NCBI GenBank assembly: GCA_024138025.1
Contig: JAMXBD010001090.1
Span: forward strand, 124,001-188,000
Direction of reading: 5' to 3'
From: Combretum micranthum
Lineage: Eukaryota > Streptophyta > Magnoliopsida > Myrtales > Combretaceae
Length of the DNA stretch: 64,000 bases
Of this stretch, positions 11,445 to 23,452 are shown piece by piece. The stretch's first letter is position 1, and each line of letters opens with the position of its first letter. The notes below the pieces were generated by a model. The model was given only the letters and a program-made list of their open reading frames with translations, did not search any database and was not told the DNA's origin. A program made the position numbers and the translations under genes.

Positions 11445-14129
11445 TGTAAGGACCCGCTATCACTCCTATATTTGAAATAGGAGATAACGGTTCCCCAACC
11501 ACATATAACCTATAAGATTATATGTAAGGTTGCCTGAAAAGAATTGTTTGAAAAATTGTTTATCTAATTCCATATAGATAATATACAATAGGAAACATAG
11601 ATTTTTTTTTTAAATCTTAAACAAAACTATACCACTACACTACCAACATATTCTACAAGGGAAGCAACTTAACTCCTATATAGCTAAGTACATATTATAT
11701 TACATCCAAAGGTCTTACAAGCCTTAACAAAATCCTCAAACACAACCCCAAACTAAACTTAATTACATCATCAACAAAAAGAATCACATCTAATCTATTA
11801 CAAGTATAGGGTTCCATTGAGTCCAGGGTTAGCTCTAATCCTCCAAACCATCAAGAAAATTCCAAAGTCAGTTCCGTACCCCATACTGGCATAGAACTCA
11901 TCGGATTCATCACCTGAAATGGTAAAATATGAGCCAAAGGCCCAGTACACAAGTAACGAATACAAATGCAAGTGGATCACACAATCTTAGACTAATGCAT
12001 TATGCAACAATCAATAGTTTATTGTTAAGCCTTTAGTTAGTAAGACAACACGGGAGTATTCAAACTTCGAACAACAAGGATCTAGTATTACGTCCACCTC
12101 CCTGAGTGGTCCCTACTGTTCATACAGACTAGGCAGCTCCACTTTCCGGCGTAGCCCGTAATACTAGGGGATCCTGAGTAACGTATCACGATGCTCAGGG
12201 GGTTGATATGAGTAGCTCGGATACTCACATCTCCTAAATAATTCTATCCATTAACGAGAAAGTACCCTGCCCCCAATCTGAGCAGGGTGCAGCTCTCCGA
12301 ACCAGATTCAACGGCAAACAAGGACAAACAATACTCATCAATTAATAAAATTTTCTTAATTTCAAGTAGTTTAGTTGTGATGCCTACCCTAACAAAGAAA
12401 CAAGCAAGTTACTGCGTACCTGATATAGCTTGGATACTAATGGGGTTTGCTGGTGCGAAAATCTATCACTATTTAAAACAATATTAAATTTCACACTTAG
12501 CTTAAGCACCAATTAACTAGTTGAAAATACAATTAATCAAAGAAATTCAATAAATTAATATAAGGTCAATAAAGCATTTAAACATCCTATTATATCATAG
12601 AACACTTAAAAGTTCTTAATTGATCATATATCAAACTTCGAAAAATTTGGAAGAAAGTTTTTGAAATTTAAAAGCGCAGGGGATATCCGGCATCAAAGCC
12701 GGCGGCTTTGAAACGGTATTCAACACTCTGAAAATCAACACTGCCAACACTGGCAGCGTTCAAGGGTACGCTAGCTGCCTTCATTCTACGCTGGCGGCTA
12801 TGAGCCGATGTAGAATGCAAATCCAAATTTCCAAAAAATTTTCCGAGAGTACACGGGGTTGATCCACCCCCGTGAATACCCTCAACACCGGCAGCGTATC
12901 CATGTACGTTGGCAGCCTTTGATCCTACGCCAGGGGCCTTAAGCCCGGCATTAAAAATTATGATTTTGTTCTATTCTACACCGCTCCTAAGCCGGCGACG
13001 TTGGAATCCCAGTAGCCGGCATACATTTTGAAAAATGAACGCTGGCAGACTTTTCCAGCCAAAGCCGGCAGCATTAAACGGCTTTAAGAAATTTGATTCT
13101 GTTCTCTTCCAACACCGCCTATAAGTCGGCGGTGTAGAAGCCCAGATGACGGCGTACGACTAAATTTTAGTCTATACGAAAATGTTTTTGATTTCCCCTG
13201 TTTTATTATAAACTTTGTTCACTTTCAAAAATTCCCCAAACTTAATCCAAACTTTCCAAAGCTTGTTATATGTTCCAAACACTATCCTAACAACATGAAT
13301 TCTACTTCTAATCATCAAAACACTGATCACACTTCAATCTACTCCTCAACTTCTCAATTCTTCAATCTTCCAAAACACTATCCCCACACATCAACACTCA
13401 TAAAGATGTACACTACCATTCCTTTAGCCCATATAATCCCATTCAAACTATCATCAATGCACCAAATCAATCCCACTCTAATTATTACATAAAATTCATT
13501 TCTATCTAACATTTACAACAAACACAATATAGAACATAAAGTAAATAGATAAAGTTTGCATTTAACTTATATGACTAAATCTTGGCTTGGAATGATGTTT
13601 AAATCAAAAGCTTATAGTTGATCTTGACTTAGGGTTTATGATTTGGAAATGGAAAAGAAAGAAAGAAAGAAAGAAAAGAAAGAAATATTCATATGGGGAA
13701 AATAGGGCTACAAAAAAGAGGTCCTCACTAATTTAAAACCAAGCCAATACTCATCAACAATTGTCATTAGGGGTATATTTGACCTAATTAATTTGGGTTA
13801 ATTTCAATTGCATTTGAGTTGTATTTAAGCTTAAAAAGTGGACTTAAAGTTTACAAATTTCTGTCATTAATCTAAACAATTCAAAAGTAATTTTATAAAT
13901 TTAAACATATCACATGCATATTAATTTGTAAAAGACAACATATTCTTACACTATACACACATTTATAACTATCAAACAATAATTTAATACTATATAATAC
14001 AAAATAACACATGTCTAACACATTCACTAATTATATTAACCAAGCACACATACACACACACACATATATATATTATTATTTCATTTCAATAACACATTAA
14101 TTATATTTAAGGAATGCATAGCTATTTCA
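11445..14129 (-). mobile_element. Solo LTR K (group 2), inverted, nested in H
   Basis: A 2685-bp insertion flanked by perfect 5-bp duplications GATGA (11440-11444 and 14130-14134). On the minus strand it starts TGAAATAGC, like H, and ends GGGTCCTTACA, giving canonical TG...CA ends. There is no pol or gag inside, so a solo LTR is the simplest reading. It holds the GC-rich motif array (12670-13165), a second variable block at 12060-12300, and a GAAA microsatellite near 13649-13685. It lies opposite in [11 protein letters not shown] to the H copy around it. Confidence 0.85.
12670..13165 (-). repeat. GC-rich CCGGC-motif array in LTR K
   Basis: About ten degenerate copies of a short motif of the type ACGCTGGCAGCGTT occur every 30-60 bp, in both [12 protein letters not shown] (for example AAGCCGGCGGC, ACACCGGCAGCG, TACGTTGGCAGCC, AAGCCGGCAGC, AGTCGGCGGTG). 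Many form local palindromes such as CCGGCATCAAAGCCGG and CTGCCAACACTGGCAG. The array is visibly GC- and CpG-rich against an AT-rich LTR. The same words recur in LTR F at 33038-33320. Confidence 0.8.
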
Positions 14130-14134
14130 GATGA

Positions 14135-14582
14135 TGATGAGGATGTTTTGTCTCGGGTGAAGGGCATTATGATGATTATGGGAGAACTAGTAAAGTGGGG
14201 ATAGGTCCGATGGATTTATTTGTATTTGTTTGTACTAGGGACTAGACTTATCTTTAGAATTTGTATTTTTTTAAAGGGTTTTGTTCGGTGCAATGTTTTA
14301 TAATTAAGCTTTTCTAAAGCTTTTTTTAAGTAAAAGTTCTTCATACTTGAGTGAGCGAAAGTTTGAAATGTTTTTATTTAGAAATTGTTTTATAAATTAG
14401 TTTTCCGCTACTAATCAGTTATTTAAAATCTAACTAATTATTTAATAATCCCAAAATTGATTAGCAATGTTCAACATAAGCAAAATCTTTTAAAGGAAAG
14501 CCTTAGAGTGTAATACTTTAGATCATTATACGTGGTAGTAACACCTTAATCGATTTAATTAATCGAATTAAATTCTTGGGCC
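14135..14582 (+). mobile_element. LTR H, right part
   Basis: Continuation of H after K. It contains CGTGGTAGTAACACC near its end, similar to the 3' ends of the group 1 LTRs (GGTTGTCACATTTAGG in C). The exact terminus is degraded: reading to 14582 gives an imperfect TSD (ATTAA/ATTAT). Chromovirus coding similarity resumes just after. Confidence 0.65.
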
Positions 14583-14587
14583 ATTAT

Positions 14588-15204
14588 AATAAATTTGGAT
14601 TAAAGCAGAAGATATATCTAGGACAACATTTTGAGCTTAATATGATCATTATGAATTTTTTTGTGATGCCTTTTGGATTAACGAATGCACCTACAATTTT
14701 TATGGATCTAATGAATAGAATTTTTCAATCGTTTGCTAGATATATGTGGAAATAGTTTTTATTGATGACATAATGGTATTTTCTACTTCAAAAGTACAAC
14801 ATGATGAACATTTACGAATGGTGTTCATGTGTTAAGGGAGAACAAGTTATAAGCCAAATTATCAAAGTGTGAATTTTGGTTAAGACGTATATCTTTCCTT
14901 GGACATATAGTATCAAGAGAGGGAGTTCCTATAGACCCAAAAAAGGTTAAAGCTATTGTTGAATGGAAAATGCCAAAAATAGTGTTTGAAGTAGAAGTTT
15001 TTTAGGATCAACTGGGTGTTGTTGAAAATTTGTTCAAGATTTTCTAAATAGCTCTACCTTTAACTCGATTGATAAGGAAGAATGAGAAATTCGAATGGAA
15101 TGAGAAAAAAGAACAGAGTTTCCAAGAGTTAAACAAGAGATTGGTATTTACCCCAATATTAGTTTTGCTTAATGGCAAAGATTCATTTACCATTTATAGT
15201 GATG
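14588..15204 (+). pseudogene. Chromovirus RT palm and start of RNase H, second fragment
   Basis: Continues the RT broken at 8030. [25 protein letters not shown] and MDLMNRIF are visible. The catalytic box is VFIDDIMVFS, with both Asp codons intact at 14764-14769. QHDEHLRMVF, SFLGHIVSREGVPIDPKKVK and the thumb to ALPLTRLIRKNEKFEWNE follow, ending with DSFTIYSD. Several stops and at least three frame changes are present. The sequence is cut at the RNase H entry by LTR G. Confidence 0.9.
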
Positions 15205-18200
15205 TCGTAAACACCTAAGTTTATACAACCTAAATATGATATTTATTAAGTTTGTAATGTAAAAATTTTTGAAAGAGGCTTTAAGAAAAGTTATAAAAAT
15301 CACTTCTAATTTTTTGCGATTTAAAAATATAAAATATAAACAATTTAATTGTTATTTAAGAATTAAAATTGTTATTAATAAAATTTCAAAATACAACTTT
15401 TGTAATTCAAATAATTTAAAATTTGTAACTTGTAAATATAGTATTCACATGTAATCATAAAACACAATTGGTGGTAAATGATATTATAAAAATAAAAGCT
15501 CTAATAACAAAATGAATTTTTGTAATATCTTGTGATAAGTCAATAATTATGAGTATGATTAAAATCAATATTTTAATATTGTGATCATGAGATAAAAGAC
15601 AACATTAGAAATTGTTTAATTAAATGATATAACATATGGATAATTTTGATTTAGTTTAGAAATTGAACTTAAATAGTTTAATTAGATAAACTAAGCAAAA
15701 TAAGTAAAAAATAGAGTATAAATAGATAAATTAACAAAATCAAAATTAGTAAATAGATTAATTGAAATTGAGATTTCTAATATTCCTTTCCATTTATCTA
15801 AGTACTGTAATTATCAGTTTTATAAAACAAATTATTTAATTCATTTTCAATCATCAACTTGAATATCTTTTCTTTCACCTCCAAACCTCTAAACCCTTGA
15901 AGATTTCAATTTAAAAGTTTATTAAATTTGTAAACTCTAAGCTATAGTCTATATTATGGATTAAAATATTAAATTCTTTGTAATTATCAAATTGAACCAT
16001 TTTTCTTCCAATCTACAAATTATTTAAATTTCTAAAATTCAATCACTTAAATCTATAAAATGTCTTAATTTAGCTATTTTAACATAATTTCTAATTCATT
16101 ACTTCTCATAAATTTTGAGCTCAATTACTTATCTAAAAAATCAGTTCTTAAGCTTAAACTCGAACTAAATATCAAGTCTTTACAAATTTAGTCTCTACAC
16201 TATATTTCCAATTCAAGTTATTAATTTTACTTCTACATATCCTAAAATTTCTTCCTAAATTGTTTTTAATGCTCAATATAATCATCTGAAAGATTTAAAC
16301 TGTATCCTTTACCTATAAATATCTTTAATCATTTTATCATTACCTTTTTGTCTCATTTTTGCCCTTTTGTTGCATTGTTTTCTTCTTCTTTTTTCTTCTC
16401 TTCTTCCTCTCTTTTTTCTTCGTTTTATTTACTTTTCTTTTCCTCTTCCTCATTTCTCTTCTCTTTCAATACTAAATCTCAAATTCAAGAAGATCATAAA
16501 GAGAAATTACAAATAGAAAATAAGATAAAAGAGAGAGAACATGCATGAAGAAACTACATTAACTTAAGAGGAGGAGTAATAGTAATGATCAAGTAACCTA
16601 CGTTTACTAAACATGTAAGTTAAGTTATTTTATTGGTTTGATTGTTGTCTTTGCATGAATATAAGGAATTAGAGTTAGACATTAGTTGGGTATGTGATAA
16701 AATTAGTAAGCAAGTGGTTTATGAACACATATAGTTAAAACCTAGACACATGTTTATATATGTATAGGTTATATAATTGATGACATGAATCAAAGATATA
16801 AGATGTAATAACATGTATCTAAATGATGTAAGTTATGGTTGTTAACTTGTATACTACTATTGGATGCTGTAGGTTAAGTTTTGAGAATAAAACAAGTAGA
16901 CAAGTAGTTAAAATTGTGAAAAGAAACAAGGGAAAATGTTAAAATAGAGGAATTACTAGAATCACTGATGTGATTATGCTCTTGGTAGGCTTGACTTATA
17001 GGACTTTGGTTGATCATGGGCGTGATCCAACCTATGATAGTCCTTGTTTTGAAAATGATAGAAAATCTCGAGCATGATTTAATCCATAATAAGCTTAGTT
17101 TCAAAATTTTTTCTTAATCACCGGCATGACCTAACCCTTGTTAACCTCAGGTTGTTTTTTTTTTTTTTAATTTTCAAAATGTCAAAGTCATAGGCATGAT
17201 CTAGATCTTAGTAGCCTTGGGTTGAAAATTTTTAAGCAATCACGGGCACGATTCAACTCGTGATCACCTTCCCTTCCTTGATTATGTGTGAGATCAAGGG
17301 CGTGATTGGAATCATGGCCCAATCACAATCGTGACTTTTCCCCTACTCTGTTTTAATAGAAAAAAAAAGAAAAAGAAGAAGAAGACGAAATGAAATGCAA
17401 TGAAATAGATAGATGATAGATAATGATATGCTAGTAATTGTATAATTATGAATGAATTCAGTTAAATCAAGTTAAGCTAAGTTAAAGTTAAAGTTAAGTT
17501 GACTTATCATGTAACTGAAGGTATAGAACAAATTATAAGCTTAGTGGTTAAACAAATTTAACATGAGAATAAATTAATAGAATAGACTTAATCGCTATAG
17601 ATGACATGAATTAAATGATTAGTCACACAATAAACTCCTAGATATAAAATTTTCTTAGTTAATAAATGTAAGTCTAACTTGACTTAATAGATTTGATGAA
17701 ATAAAAGAAATTATATTGATTAAAGTCTTATAGGATATAAAAAAATTCTAATAGAACATGTGAATATGACTTATTAATTAGATTAAATAATTATTTCTAC
17801 TCAACTTGACTAAGTTAAACTATATTTATACTAAATATAAATTGAAATATAATAGACTTAATACCTAATTAGATTCAATATAAATGTTAAGTATAAAACG
17901 AGCTTAGTTAATAAACTGAAGTTTAACTTGGTCTAATGAACTTTAATAAGCTAAAATAAATTAGATTGATATAGTCTATTTAATATAGTTAAGTTAAGTT
18001 AATTTAGGCTTAATAGCTTGTAATTAGTTTAGATTAATGTGCTAAGCTAAACTATGAATAATAAAAGGAGTATGTTGTTTTAAATGTATATTTATTAAGA
18101 AAATATGAGTATTTTCTTATAAGTTAATGAATTATTGAAAACTTAAAAGTGAATAACAAGATAATGTTTTATATTGAATAATTTATAAATAAAGGAAAAG

Positions 18201-19642
18201 AGATAATTTGATAGACAATAGAGAACTATGTGTATCTTGGTAGGGCGATTTTTACAGACATGGCGAGATTCCTACTTAATGTCTGATCAAATAGGTTTTT
18301 AATATAAGTTTATATTTTAATCAAGTATAAAATAATAAACAAAAAGTAAGTTTGAACAAAAATTTGATAAAGTATGTATTTAGAAATATGATGAGTCATT
18401 ACTTTTTTTCATAGGAGAACTGGATCAATCATTAGATATTGTAGGAAATTATTTTAACTTAGCTAGGATCAAATAGGTAAAATTAACCTTGCCACTTGTT
18501 TGTGTTTGTAATGTAGTTGCACACGTGTTAATATATATAATTGGCTATGCATGGGAATTGAGTGCTTGTTTACTACTTGTTGATTAAAATAAAAGTGATC
18601 ACACAATGCTTGTAATAAATGAATTGTTGTTGTGATGAGTGTTTGTTATCGAATGGTTGCTTTAATAAAGGGACCGATATTATTTGGTTATTTAATCAAA
18701 CAAACATGCATTGCACGACAACATAATTTGCAATAGCATGGTGGTCACGTTATGTATTAGCATCCTAGCCCTAGGGTAATGCTTTAGGGAGTCTAGTGAA
18801 TCTAGCAAGATTACCCCTGAGCTGTCAGCCCTCCAAGAACTAAGTAGGCATCGAAGGATGTTGCCTAATGAGACTTGAGATGGAGATGTTAATACTTTGT
18901 GGAGTTCCTTAGTTCTAAGATAAAGTGGAGATTACATTATATGTATATAAAAAAGAATAAAGAGAGTTTTTCCCTTCTCATTTCTTTGTCTATCTTGGGT
19001 ATGAATTATTTAGCTAGTCCTTTAACCCAAAAAAAAGCGTAAATCTCCATCGATTTGGATTTCCAGCCATCTAAACTATGCATGTCTTGTATGGTTTAGT
19101 GCTGCATTGCATATGTTTGCTAATCATACTTGCTTGATAAGTGTTTGATGTGTAGTTGTTATTATTATTCACCAAGCTGTAGTTTAGGTTGCACTCCGTA
19201 GTTTTTGTGTAGGAACAGCTTAAGTTTAGTAAGGTATAAGAAAGTGCAAAAAGAGTTAATTTTCAAAGAATTCCTTAAAGATAGGAAGACGAAAATACAA
19301 ACTTAGATTATGAATTAGATTCATTGTATAGTTACTCGAACTTTTGTATCATGTAAGTTGAACTTAGAAAAGATTTAGATAAAATTGTATAATAGTTTGA
19401 AACTTTGTAATATGTAGGTTATCTAGCTTATTTTACTATTTAGTGGGGATACCGATTCTCTACTATTCTAGTAGACCGTGGGACATTGTATTTCCTTAGT
19501 TATCAATATGTCTTTACATAATTAAAACTTATATAGCAAATATTAAGTAGAGTTTTATAATCTCTGACTTGCAAGATGGTTCTCATATTGCGAGTGCATA
19601 TGTGGTATGATAACTTTAAGTTAATCCTACTAAGCCCTTTTT
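15205..19642 (+). mobile_element. LTR G (group 2), solo, inside chromovirus RNase H
   Basis: A 4438-bp non-coding insertion flanked by perfect TGATG duplications (15200-15204 and 19643-19647). The start reads TCGTAAACACC, a decayed TGTAAAC-type end, and the 3' end is also decayed. A TATAAATA box at 16314-16321 is followed by a pyrimidine-rich tract. Then come a palindrome array (16960-17335), an AAGTTAAGTT-rich stretch (17450-18060), the conserved GTAGGGCGATTTTTACAG and a variable block at 18770-18910. No gag or pol was found inside. The removed-insert continuity of the RNase H frame supports the boundaries. Confidence 0.82.
16960..17335 (+). repeat. ATCACGGGC palindrome array in LTR G
   Basis: Six related units share the core ATCA-GGGC-TGAT. 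Three fold well: ATCAT...ATGAT around GGGCGTGATCCAACCT (near 17012-17037), ATCACG...CGTGAT around 17240-17264, and GTGATTGG...CCAATCAC with a 9-base loop near 17303-17327. The units differ in sequence but keep pairing. A related array is present in inverted block L. Confidence 0.75.
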
Positions 19643-19647
19643 TGATG

Positions 19648-20168
19648 CATGACAAATGTATTAAAGAATGGATTAGGATACTAATGTAAAATGGGAGTCA
19701 TTGTATATGCTTCATAATAACTAAAACCACATGAGATGAATTATCTGACACATGATTTGGAATTACTAACCATTGTTTTTGCTTTAAAAATATGGCGATA
19801 CTACTTTTATGGATAGAAATATGAAATTTACACAGATCATAAGAGTTTGAAATATCTATCACTTAGAAAGAATTAAATATGAGGCAACGTAGAAGACTAG
19901 AATTGATAAATGATTACGATTTAAGTATAAATTATAGTCTAAGGAAGGTTAATATATTTGCAGATGCTTTAAGTTGTAAGAGTTATAGGGAGATAGCTTC
20001 AATGCTAATAAAATAGAAAGATCTTATAAGAGAATTTGAAAAGTTGAATTTGCAATTTACTTTACAAGATCTAGAAATCAAGATTGCTAATTTGATTCTA
20101 GGACCTATCTTGCTTCAATGAAGTAAAGAAGCACAAAATTAAGATGCAAATTTTAAGAAATCATTTAA
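19648..20168 (+). pseudogene. Chromovirus RNase H, third fragment
   Basis: RNase H removes template RNA during cDNA synthesis. After G the frame resumes with a degraded start, then reads [50 protein letters not shown]. In other frames it gives NMRQRRRLELINDYDLSINY and FADALS. The wording matches Tekay/Del RNase H closely. Several in-frame stops are visible. It ends at the short insertion at 20169. Confidence 0.88.
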
Positions 20169-20404
20169 AGCAGCCACATCCCACTTGAAAAATCACGAGT
20201 AATATAACTAGACTTGGTTAAATATTAAAGTTTAAACATATATATATATATATATTATATTTACATATCACTTGACTAAAATCCTAAATCCCCTCTTTCT
20301 CCACAAATTTATATAAATGTTGGGCATTACTATACTTTTAGTCTTTATTATAGGACACCTAACTCCTTTCAATTTTCTTTAGTTCCTTTTCTTCCTAGTA
20401 CTGT
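20169..20404. mobile_element. Short 236-bp insertion with 11-bp flanking duplication
   Basis: AAATCATTTAA occurs at 20158-20168 and again at 20405-20415. Removing one copy and the DNA between them joins the chromovirus coding similarity across the site. The insert is non-coding, has a TA run near 20239-20256 and no clear terminal inverted repeat. A 9-11 bp duplication suits Mutator-like elements, but without TIRs the class is uncertain. Confidence 0.55.
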
Positions 20405-20415
20405 AAATCATTTAA

Positions 20416-21400
20416 GGTCTTACATAAGGAAAATTCAAAGGATTTCATGTAGATAGAGAGTGAATTCTCAGAGTAAATAATAGAAAATGTGTGCCAAATA
20501 ATCTAGCATTGAAGAGAGAACTGAAGAATAAGTCAAGTTACTCAGGCTGTTTACCCAGGTCAAACTAAAACCTATCAAGAGCTTAAAAGTGCATATTGGT
20601 GGAATGGAATGAAGAGAGATATAGCAAATCTTGTTACTCAATTTGAAGTCTGTAAAAGGGTAAAAGGCGAGCATTAAAGACTAGGTAGATTGTTGTAACC
20701 GTCACCTATTCCAAAATAGAGGTAGGATCAGATCTCAATGGACTTTGTAAGTTCTTTACAAAGGACTAATGCAAGATATGATTGTATATGTGTAATTATG
20801 GACCGACTTATTAAGTCAGCTCATTTCATACCTATCAATATGACTTATTCTTTGGAAAAATTAGCATGAATATACATCAAGGAGATCATTCGATTGCATG
20901 GTGTGCCAGTAGGAATTGTATTGAGTCGAGATCCAAGATTCGTTTCCAAATTTCAGGTTAATTTACAAAAAGCCATGAGAACTCAATTGCAATTTAGTGC
21001 TGCATATCATCCTCAAATGGATGAGCAAATACATAGGACAATATAAGCTTTGGAAGATATGCTACGAGCATGTATATTAGAATTTAAAGGAAGTTGGGAT
21101 CAACATTTTTTGTTAGTGGAATTCGCATACAATAATAGCTATCATTGTAGCATTAAAATGCTACATATGAAGCATTGTATGGACGTAAGTGTAGATCATG
21201 CTATTTTGGGATAGTTTGGAAGAGTAGCAATTGGTCCTGAACTAGTGCAAAATACAATTGATAAAGTGGCAATAATCAAACAAAAAACGAAGGAAGCATA
21301 AGATCGATAAAAAAGATTAGACATGAAAAGAAGAGAACTCAAGTTTGATATAGGATATCACATGTATTTTAAAATAAGCCTAGTTAAAATTTATATTGAG
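20416..21400 (+). pseudogene. Chromovirus integrase, fourth fragment
   Basis: GFHVDRE and CVPNNLALKREL lead into the zinc domain: YPGQTKTYQELKSAYWWNGM and RDIANLVTQFEVCKRVKGEH. The first Cys of the HHCC pair is Phe here. The catalytic core shows SMDFV (Asp codon 20741-20743), SAHFIPINMTY, LHGVPVGIVLSRDPRF (Asp codon 20930-20932) and SAAYHPQ. The residue matching the catalytic Glu is His (CAT, 21032-21034, in DEQIHRTI). ALEDMLRACILEF and AYNNSYH follow. Stops are present. No chromodomain or downstream LTR of this element was recognised. Confidence 0.88.
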
Positions 21401-21820
21401 GATAATTATAGGGGAATGATGCATATATCTAGTGCAGTGGTGCGTAATCTTTCACAAAATATTGTGGTTATTGTTTTTCTTTTTTCTTTTTTTTTTTAAA
21501 ATTATTTCTTTATTCCAAGAGAGTAGATAATGGTCTTATTAGTTAAAGATTTCACATGATTATAAGTAAATTTTATGAAACTTTCATAAACTGGCTAATA
21601 CATTTTCATGAGGTATGTTTTTGATCAATTTTTGTCAAAATTTGGCTACCTAACCTCTTCTTTGGATAAATAAACAATTATAAGGATGAAGCATTCCATG
21701 AAGTAGGGGAAAAGATGTTTGGGAAGTGTAATTTACTTATGAAAATATAATGTCCTAAATATATTGTCTCGATTCTATTTTTGCAAATATACATTTTCAC
21801 ATATCACAAAGTGATGATCA
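21401..21820. other. AT-rich DNA without a gene
   Basis: Follows the last recognisable integrase sequence. It may be remains of the chromovirus 3' region, but no LTR or PPT can be named. A T-rich tract lies at about 21476-21500. Confidence 0.5.
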
Positions 21821-21829
21821 TTACTGGTA

Positions 21830-22195
21830 GGGTTAATGACAAAAATGGTACATAAACTTTAACAAAAAGAATAATTAGGTACATGAGTTTGGTTTTGAAC
21901 AATTTGATACTTGAACAAAGCTTTTGTTGACTTTTTTCTTAAATGAAGTTTAGTTTTGAAGATTTTGGTACTTGAATAAAGTTTTTCTTGAATTTTTTCA
22001 TACCTAAAATAAGTTCAATGAGGTATGAAAAAAGTTTGTGAAAAGTTTGTTAAACTACCAAAATTGTCAAAACCAAACATCAAGTATGAGCAAAGTTAAC
22101 AAAAACTTTGTTCGCATATCAATTGTTTAAAACCAAACTTTAGATGCCTAATTGTTCTTTTTACGAAAGTTCGGGTTCATTTTTGTCATTATCCC
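21830..22195. mobile_element. Foldback MITE, Mutator-like
   Basis: The 366-bp element starts GGGTTAATGACAAAAATG and ends with the inverted counterpart CATTTTTGTCATTATCCC. The two arms remain similar inward for about 105 bp each, so the whole element folds into a long imperfect hairpin. Flanks TTACTGGTA (21821-21829) and TTACTACTA (22196-22204) form a 9-bp duplication with 7 matches, the size usual for Mutator-type transposition. It carries no coding sequence and would depend on a transposase elsewhere. Confidence 0.82.
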
Positions 22196-22204
22196 TTACT
22201 ACTA

Positions 22205-22785
22205 TTATTTCAGGGATTGTCTTTATTTTTCATAAGTGGTACATACGTGTTCAGAGGGACACCGTTCCCATTCTTTTCATAGGCTTGCTATCTGTATTTG
22301 CGCTTTCATGATTTCCTATATTGATGCGAGCAAATTGCAGCCTGGTTCCTCTATAAATTAGACAAATCCAAAAACCACAAAAAGACATAAATGTGCAACC
22401 CATCTTTTGGAAGCCATAATTTTTAGCATATAACTTTGTTTTCTTATTATTATATATGCACATGAAGCTCTTTTAGCAGTCTACAAATCTTGCAGTAACA
22501 AAATTGTTATCAAGCTAAAAAACCTTCATTTAGGGCCCCATAATAAGTCTTGAAATTTTAGTTCCAATTTTTATATTTTGGACGCTTAGAGTTTTTCTTA
22601 AAGACGATATATAATCGTCCTCTTCTTGTTATAGAACAACTCTCATCGCATAATTATATTCCAGAATTCCTTAAGTGAAGTTTTTCCTCAATTTCGTAGT
22701 TTTTAAGATTAAATGTTGATTGATCGTGTTTGTTACGCTACTCGTTGTGTCACATACTATTTGTTCATTGGGATTTTCTAGTGTT
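22205..22785. other. Region without a recognisable gene
   Basis: Between the MITE and block L. Contains short frames on the minus strand (22251-22463) without similarity to anything I recognise. No repeats or RNA gene seen. Confidence 0.5.
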
Positions 22786-23428
22786 CGTCCAAAAGTAACA
22801 ATCCCCTCAATTTATAATGGCATGCATTGTAGCACCTTAAACTAAGCGTGTTAACAACACACCACGTACCCTCATTAGAGAGGAACACGTTAAGGATATA
22901 ACTCAAGTGTCTCACATTGAAGGAAACTTCTAAAACATTAATATCATAAATGTAAACTTCTAAATAACTGTTGTTGGTATAAACCAATCGCCAACTTTAA
23001 AAAAAAAAGATGAAAAATCTTAAAGCATAACTTCATGAATCATAAAAACTATTTAAAACTTGATAAAGTCTACAACTCTAGCTATCTTCAACTCTAACCA
23101 TCTAATAATCAGCTGAAAAGTTGACTCCATTATCTTTTTCCCCATAGTCCACATATATATCATAATCGATCAAATAAAAAACCATCGGATCATTACCTGT
23201 TCTTGAAAAATAAAAAGGAATGAAAACAAAAAAGGCCCAATATGCTAAATACACAACCACATGCCCATGGACAATCATCATACGATTCCACATACAATGT
23301 GCAACATATACATCAATCACAGTTTGTTATCTTTTAATTAGCTAAACAATCATCATAGTTTAGAACCATTGCAACTAATCCTAAACCTAGAGTAACTCAT
23401 GACTCCATGAAAAATAGATGCATAGACA

Positions 23429-23452
23429 TATATATATATATATATATATATA
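23429..23452. repeat. TA microsatellite
   Basis: About eleven TA repeats inside block L. Confidence 0.85.

Noticed and set aside
11798..11980. Minus-strand frame sharing YWAF and a G-D/N-acidic segment with one at 23102-23320
   Set aside because: Both are in equivalent parts of LTRs K and L; the similarity is of the DNA repeat, with no conserved length, start or domain.
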